Shown: piece by piece, positions 7,179-11,076 of the stretch
Position numbering within the stretch: the stretch's first letter is position 1
How the letters are laid out: the number at the start of each line of letters is the position of its first letter
Assembly: GCA_002403515.1 (NCBI GenBank)
Contig: DHHZ01000108.1
Coordinates: forward strand, 1 to 11,076
Length of the DNA stretch: 11,076 bases
Source of the DNA: Legionellales bacterium UBA4759
GTDB taxonomy: Bacteria; Pseudomonadota; Gammaproteobacteria; Legionellales; Legionellaceae
Reading direction: 5' to 3'
Notes under the pieces: model-generated
Seen by the model: only the letters and a program-made list of their open reading frames with translations
Databases searched by the model: none
Told to the model about the DNA's origin: nothing
Made by a program: the position numbers and the translations under genes

Positions 7179-8852
7179 ATGTCGCAATATGTATTTTCGC
7201 TACATCAATTGAGTAAAGTTGTTGATCAACAACGTTATATTTTAAAAGATATTTCATTAAGTTTTTTTCCTGGCGCTAAAATTGGTGTTTTGGGATTAAA
7301 CGGTTCTGGTAAATCAACACTTCTAAAAATTATGGCAGGTGTGGATAAAAATTTTCTAGGTGAAGCTAAGCCACAACCTGGTATTAAAATTGGATATTTA
7401 CCTCAAGAGCCAGAACTTGATGCCACCAAAACAGTACGCGAGATTGTTAATGAGGCTGTGGTTGATATCATTCAAAAATTAGAGCGTTTTCAAGATATTA
7501 GTATGAAATTTTGTGAGCCACTAAGTGATGATGAAATGAATGCTTTGTTGATGGAACAAGGTGAGTTGCAACATGATATCGAGGCAAGCCAAGGGTGGGA
7601 TTTGGAAAGACGTCTTGAAATTGCAGCAGACGCCCTGCGTTTACCAGATTGGGATGCTAAAGTTGAGGTATTGTCTGGGGGTGAAAGACGTCGAGTGGCC
7701 TTGTGTCGTTTGTTATTATCTAATCCTGATATGCTTTTACTAGATGAACCAACCAACCATTTGGATGCTGAAAGCGTTGCTTGGCTTGAGAAATATCTTG
7801 AAAAATTCACAGGAACTGTTGTTGCGGTTACCCACGATCGTTATTTTCTTGATCATGTGGCTGAGTGGATTTTGGAGCTTGATCGCGGCGAGGGCATTCC
7901 ATTTAAAGGAAATTATTCGAATTGGTTAGAATATAAAAATGCACGTTTAGAACAAGAGCAAAAACAAGAACAAGCCCATTTTAAAGCGCTTGCTTCTGAA
8001 TTGGAGTGGGTTCGCACCAATCCAAAAGCTCGTCAAGCCAAAAGTAAAGCGCGCCTTGCTCGTTTTGAAGAGTTACAATCTAAAACTTTCCAAAAACGTC
8101 AAGAAACCAATGAAATTTTTATACCACCTGGTGAACGTTTGGGTGACTTGGTGATTGAAGTCAGTGATGTCAGTAAAAGTTATGGTGACAGACTATTGTT
8201 TGAAAAACTCAATCTCAATCTTCCCAAAGGCGGCATTATGGGTATCATTGGCGCTAACGGTGCCGGTAAGTCGACATTTTTGAAATTACTCTCCGAATTA
8301 GAAACACCTGATAATGGAATCGTTCGAATTGGGGAAACAGTGAAACTCGCCCATGTTGGTCAATTTAGAGATGATTTAAAAGCAGAACAAACTGTTTGGG
8401 AAGCTATTTCAGGCGGTTTAGATATTCTGCAAATTGGTCAAACACAAATGCCTTCTCGTGCTTACGTCGGTCGCTTTAATTTCAAAGGCAGTGATCAACA
8501 AAAACGAGTTGGACAATTGTCAGGCGGTGAACGTAATCGCGTACATTTGGCCAAGTTATTAATTCAAGGCGCCAATGTTTTATTACTTGACGAACCGAGT
8601 AATGATTTAGACGTGGAAACCCTAAGAGCGCTTGAGGAAGCTTTATTGTCATTCCCAGGTTGTGCGATTGTAGTTTCTCACGATAGATGGTTCCTTGATA
8701 GAATTTGTACACATATGCTGGTTTTTGAAGGAAATTCAGAGGTGCTTTTTATGGAAGGTAATTATTCTGATTATGAGTCTTACCGTCAAAGTCGCCTGGG
8801 TGATAAAGCTCAACAACCATCTCGTATCAAATATCGACCACTTCATCAATAA
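7179..8852 (+). CDS. ettA: Energy-dependent translational throttle protein EttA (ABC-F ATPase)
   Basis: EttA is a cytoplasmic ABC-F protein that binds the ribosomal E site and gates the first peptide bond according to the ATP/ADP ratio. The 557-residue product has two ABC domains in tandem. In the first, Walker A is GLNGSGKST (39-47), the signature LSGGE (165-169), and Walker B LLLDEPTNHLD with Glu190. In the second, Walker A is GANGAGKST (358-366), the signature LSGGE (447-451), and Walker B LLLDEPSNDLD with Glu472. Switch histidines are His219 and His501. The arm insertion (about 95-140) and the charged linker (about 250-315, with KARLARFEEL) fit EttA rather than Uup or another ABC-F. There is no membrane domain. 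The AGAGGA ribosome site (7166-7171) overlaps the tdh stop codon, suggesting coupled translation. ATP control of its action is known for E. coli and inferred here. Confidence 0.96.
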   Translation: MSQYVFSLHQLSKVVDQQRYILKDISLSFFPGAKIGVLGLNGSGKSTLLKIMAGVDKNFLGEAKPQPGIKIGYLPQEPELDATKTVREIVNEAVVDIIQKLERFQDISMKFCEPLSDDEMNALLMEQGELQHDIEASQGWDLERRLEIAADALRLPDWDAKVEVLSGGERRRVALCRLLLSNPDMLLLDEPTNHLDAESVAWLEKYLEKFTGTVVAVTHDRYFLDHVAEWILELDRGEGIPFKGNYSNWLEYKNARLEQEQKQEQAHFKALASELEWVRTNPKARQAKSKARLARFEELQSKTFQKRQETNEIFIPPGERLGDLVIEVSDVSKSYGDRLLFEKLNLNLPKGGIMGIIGANGAGKSTFLKLLSELETPDNGIVRIGETVKLAHVGQFRDDLKAEQTVWEAISGGLDILQIGQTQMPSRAYVGRFNFKGSDQQKRVGQLSGGERNRVHLAKLLIQGANVLLLDEPSNDLDVETLRALEEALLSFPGCAIVVSHDRWFLDRICTHMLVFEGNSEVLFMEGNYSDYESYRQSRLGDKAQQPSRIKYRPLHQ

Positions 8853-8864
8853 AAGGTTTTATGT

Positions 8865-9488
8865 ATGAAAATGTTTTACAAATTAATGTTAATGATTAGT
8901 ATGTTTGCTTTACTACCTGCTTGTATTGATTATGATGAATCAACCTATATTGTTGATGATCAAGGGTATCGGCATCATACGCTTCATTATTTAAGAGATA
9001 AGCGAGGACGTAATTATTTTCCTACAACAATACCTGCTACAGGACAAAAAGAGTTTGTTTTTGATCCCAAAGTATTTGCTTGGTCGGCCTATGATGAACA
9101 GGGCAACCGAGTGATGACTGGCAGTGGTTCTGGTGGTAAGGATATGTGCGAAGATGTTGGCGAACCTTGTCGAACCGTCACTGGAACATTTAGAGTTTAC
9201 AATAAGCACGGTATCGATTGTAAATCAGGTGAGTATCCGGTAGAAACTGAAGGGGGGGCAAAAATGCCTTACTGTATGTATTTTTATCGAGGATACACCA
9301 TTCACGCTGCATATGATGTGCCTATGGCAAATGCTAGTCATGGCTGTATTCGTGTATTACCCAGCGCTGCAAAATGGCTTAATGAGGAATTCATCCGAAT
9401 TGGTACTCGCGTTACAGTCTTGTCATATTCTGATGAAGATGGTGATGGTGATTGGATTCGACAAAGACCCTTAACACCCGCTCAATAA
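8865..9488 (+). CDS. L,D-transpeptidase (YkuD) lipoprotein, EnhA-like
   Basis: The 207-residue product begins with a lipoprotein signal peptide and lipobox LLPAC, so Cys20 would be lipidated; Ile at +2 favours the outer membrane. A YkuD domain covers about residues 62-187. Its catalytic motif is complete: His147 in YTIHAAYD, then SHGCIRVLP with His159 and nucleophile Cys161. Such enzymes form 3-3 peptidoglycan cross-links or attach proteins to the wall; which one cannot be told. Four further cysteines (95, 102, 119, 137) may form disulfides in the periplasm. The layout recalls the EnhA family of Legionella, but that is from memory. The C-terminus has an acidic DEDGDGDW stretch (190-197). It begins 12 bases after ettA with AAAAGG as ribosome site and is the last gene of the operon. 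A nearby ATG at 8861 is out of frame. Confidence 0.9.
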   Translation: MKMFYKLMLMISMFALLPACIDYDESTYIVDDQGYRHHTLHYLRDKRGRNYFPTTIPATGQKEFVFDPKVFAWSAYDEQGNRVMTGSGSGGKDMCEDVGEPCRTVTGTFRVYNKHGIDCKSGEYPVETEGGAKMPYCMYFYRGYTIHAAYDVPMANASHGCIRVLPSAAKWLNEEFIRIGTRVTVLSYSDEDGDGDWIRQRPLTPAQ

Positions 9489-9495
9489 TTCTAAG

Positions 9496-9520
9496 CTGCC
9501 TCAACTTATGCTTGAGGCAG
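9496..9520 (+). terminator. Hairpin terminator shared by the kbl operon and the IcmL-like gene
   Basis: CTGCCTCAA (9496-9504) pairs perfectly with TTGAGGCAG (9512-9520) across a 7-base loop, giving a 9-bp GC-containing stem eight bases after the L,D-transpeptidase stop. The run after it on the plus strand is a short ATTTCT, and on the minus strand an equally modest AT-rich tail, so termination may be incomplete. The right arm encodes the last residues (LPQA) of the convergent IcmL-like gene, and the stop codon of that gene lies in the loop. Confidence 0.75.
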
Positions 9521-10063
9521 ATTTCTATGTGATGGTTTCCCAACAATTTGAATCACAGCCAAGTGATCATCTTTAAGTTGATTGATGGTTAAATGAACAT
9601 TGATCTCTTGACTAATTTTTTGTTTTTGATTTTGATAAACTACTCGCAATGGCACTACAGCTGTCCAACTGGAAAACTTAGGATGGTGGTTGATGGCTAC
9701 AGGTCCTATAACTTGAGTATTCGCTGACAATTGATTGGTTGTGATTAAATTCAGATTTCCTGATTTTTGTAAGGCTTGATAGAATTGATTCCAACCTGAG
9801 CTTGAAAAGCAAAATTGAAGTTGTTTGAGTTGATAGTCTAAATTGTTGTATTTTAGAGAAAAAGATTTATCTGCAACAAACATCGCCCAGTTTTTTATGA
9901 AGTTAATTTTTGCTTTTTCAGAAAAGTTAGGGACTGTGCTAGAACATCTTAAGTTTGCAGTTTGGCTACTGATGGGTACAGGATTCGGAATTGGAGGCTC
10001 ACCGAAACCCCAGGATTTTAAACCCAATAACATGGTAATGCTAAAAACTTGAAATTTGTTCAT
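9506..10063 (-). CDS. Secreted IcmL/DotI-like protein (type IVB secretion-related domain)
   Basis: From ATG 10063 the product is 185 residues. An N-terminal hydrophobic stretch (about residues 5-20) looks like a signal peptide, although no clean A-x-A cleavage site is seen. Residues about 55-175 resemble the periplasmic domain of DotI/IcmL: NWAMFVADKSFSLKYNNLDYQ (59-79), a GW motif followed by FYQALQKSG (90-102), a Pro-rich strand VIGPVAINHHPKFSSW, VPLRVVYQNQ, then alternating strands ending in IQIVG (171-175). True IcmL has a cytoplasmic N-terminus and one membrane anchor; this protein has neither in full form, so it is probably a free periplasmic or exported paralogue. Its role in a Dot/Icm system is inferred, and no other dot/icm gene is in the window. 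The frame stays open to ATG 10111, but a perfect TATAAT inside that extension favours 10063. Cysteines 40 and 85 could pair. Confidence 0.75.
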   Translation of the reverse strand: MNKFQVFSITMLLGLKSWGFGEPPIPNPVPISSQTANLRCSSTVPNFSEKAKINFIKNWAMFVADKSFSLKYNNLDYQLKQLQFCFSSSGWNQFYQALQKSGNLNLITTNQLSANTQVIGPVAINHHPKFSSWTAVVPLRVVYQNQKQKISQEINVHLTINQLKDDHLAVIQIVGKPSHRNLPQA

Positions 10064-10085
10064 AATTATTTTTTTGCATTTGAAA

Positions 10086-10114
10086 ATTATAATTTGCCAT
10101 AGAGTATTCATGAA
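10086..10114 (-). promoter_or_regulatory. Putative promoter of the IcmL-like gene
   Basis: The complement of 10086-10091 is a perfect TATAAT, with a weak TTCATG -35 (complement of 10109-10114) 17 bases upstream. Transcription would start near 10079, about 16 bases before ATG 10063. If right, it excludes ATG 10111 as the start. No clear Shine-Dalgarno is seen in the short A-rich leader. Confidence 0.4.
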
Positions 10115-10214
10115 GTAAATGTTGTTTTTTTTTATTGAAATTCTTTTTTTAAAAACGAGACGATGTGGGGTAAGTTGTGTAAAATGGTTAGTCTATTTTT
10201 TTTGAGATTGTTTT
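10115..10214 (+). promoter_or_regulatory. Upstream region of the OPT transporter gene
   Basis: This spacer contains three T-runs (9 bases at 10125-10133, 7 at 10144-10150, 8 at 10196-10203). TAAAAT at 10180-10185 is a possible -10, with GAGACG 17 bases upstream as a poor -35. A GAGAT at 10204-10208 is the likely ribosome site for ATG 10215. Nothing else is recognisable here. Confidence 0.3.
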
Positions 10215-11076
10215 ATGGCGCAAAAGTCTGAACTTACATTAAGAGTCATTATCATTGCAATTGTTTTGACATTGGTTCTTGCAACAGCAAATGCTTTTTT
10301 AGCTTTAAAATTGGGTATGCTGACCTCTGCATCAATCCCTGCAGCCATTTTATCAATAGGTATTTTACGTTTTTATAAAAACTCCACCATATGGGAAAAT
10401 AATCTTGTACAAACCGCAGCCTCAGCTGGAGAAGCCGTGGCTGGTGGTATTGTTTATACGATTCCAGCTTTAGTCATTATTGGTTTTTGGCATGAATTTT
10501 CTTATTTTGAAAATTTCTTTATAGCCTGCTCGAGCGGATTGTTGGGTGTTTTATTTTCAGTACCACTTCGTAAAACATTGGTCAATCATAATGGATTACC
10601 ATTTCCTGAAGGAAAAGCGATTGCGGCTATTCTTCAAAATCAATCGAATGCCAATGGCTTTAAGTATTTAATTTGGGGCCTTTCTTTGGGGGCATTGATT
10701 GATTTTATGCAAACAGGTCTTCATTTGATTGCCACACAGTGGATAGGCTGGCATCAAATTGGTCATTTCACCTTGATGTTTAGTATTGGATTTTCTGTTG
10801 CAATGATGAGCGCTGGTTTTCTAATAGGCGCACGTATGGCTGTTAGTATCATGTTGGGTGCTTTTATTGCCTGGTATATGGTATTACCATATTTTAGTTT
10901 TATGCCACATGAACAGGCAGATGTCATCGAGTTTGGTCAACAGCTTTGGACGCAACAAATTCGATATTTTGGTATCGGTGCATTACTTATTTCTGGGGTG
11001 ATATCTTTATTTTTATTGATTAAACCATTGCTCTCTAAAATGTTTATGGTGGCGCGCTCAACACAAACCATTCAAA
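10215..11076 (+). CDS. OPT family oligopeptide transporter, N-terminal part, cut by window edge
   Basis: The first 287 residues are present and no stop is reached, so roughly the first half of a typical bacterial OPT protein (about 600-690 residues) is in view. The N-terminus has a membrane helix at about 10-30 followed by LKLGMLTSASIPAAILS (31-47), the ENNLVQTAASAGEAVAGG motif (61-78) and LPFPEGKA (128-135), all characteristic of the bacterial OPT subfamily. Further helices lie at about 80-92, 101-117, 151-166, 185-207, 208-226 and 252-271. OPT proteins import oligopeptides or metal chelates by proton symport at the inner membrane; the substrate is not evident. In an amino-acid-dependent intracellular bacterium, peptide uptake would be a natural role (inference). 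It is transcribed away from the IcmL-like gene. Confidence 0.92.
   Translation, partial: MAQKSELTLRVIIIAIVLTLVLATANAFLALKLGMLTSASIPAAILSIGILRFYKNSTIWENNLVQTAASAGEAVAGGIVYTIPALVIIGFWHEFSYFENFFIACSSGLLGVLFSVPLRKTLVNHNGLPFPEGKAIAAILQNQSNANGFKYLIWGLSLGALIDFMQTGLHLIATQWIGWHQIGHFTLMFSIGFSVAMMSAGFLIGARMAVSIMLGAFIAWYMVLPYFSFMPHEQADVIEFGQQLWTQQIRYFGIGALLISGVISLFLLIKPLLSKMFMVARSTQTIQ

Noticed and set aside
7490..7810. Minus-strand open frame of 106 codons inside ettA
   Set aside because: It is antisense to conserved ABC-F sequence including Walker B and the signature, and has no recognisable protein features.
10064..10111. ATG 10111 as start of the IcmL-like gene
   Set aside because: The extra 16 residues contain a perfect TATAAT in their DNA and spoil the signal-peptide-like N-terminus; neither start has a good Shine-Dalgarno, so this is a preference and not proof.
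10064..10214. PmrA-type (cTTAATatT) or CpxR-type (GTAAA-N5-GTAAA) regulator sites, as seen upstream of Dot/Icm genes
   Set aside because: No paired CTTAAT or correctly spaced GTAAA repeats are present; the single GTAAA matches at 10114 and 10179 are too far apart.

Overview
This AT-rich window looks like chromosome from an intracellular-type gammaproteobacterium, most likely of the order Legionellales (Legionella/Coxiella/Aquicella-like). This is inferred from gene content. The pointers are a protein resembling the periplasmic domain of the Dot/Icm type IVB secretion protein IcmL/DotI (9506-10063, minus), an L,D-transpeptidase lipoprotein resembling the Legionella EnhA-type family, a divergent Pcm-like methyltransferase next to a TolC-family porin, and a gammaproteobacterial EttA. 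Genus cannot be decided from the sequence alone. No rRNA, tRNA, CRISPR array, insertion sequence or phage gene was seen.

Left part (1-4854). A minus-strand gene cut by the window edge encodes a fusion of a fatty-acid-kinase-like half (DhaL plus middle domain) and a DegV lipid-binding half. It diverges from a small four-helix DUF2177 membrane protein on the plus strand. The DUF2177 gene converges with a minus-strand operon read in the order Pcm-like methyltransferase, TolC, TauE/SafE permease. The 3' ends of DUF2177 and TauE overlap by 12 bases. The operon has a perfect TATAAT -10 box upstream of its first gene.

Middle part (4896-9520). A tight plus-strand operon runs kbl - tdh - ettA - L,D-transpeptidase, with gaps of only 11-13 bases. 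Kbl and Tdh together turn threonine into glycine and acetyl-CoA. EttA is the ABC-F translation factor that responds to the ATP/ADP ratio. The last gene is a cell-wall cross-linking lipoprotein. The operon ends at a clear 9-bp hairpin.

Right part (9496-11076). The IcmL-like secreted protein is on the minus strand, and its stop codon sits in the loop of that same hairpin. It diverges from the start of an OPT-family oligopeptide/metal-chelate transporter gene that runs off the right edge.

The points most worth following are the orphan secreted IcmL/DotI-like protein, the one-chain FakA-FakB-like fusion, the Pcm-like protein with a degraded SAM motif, and the pairing of threonine catabolism with a translation throttle. 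Most of the rest is ordinary housekeeping and transport.
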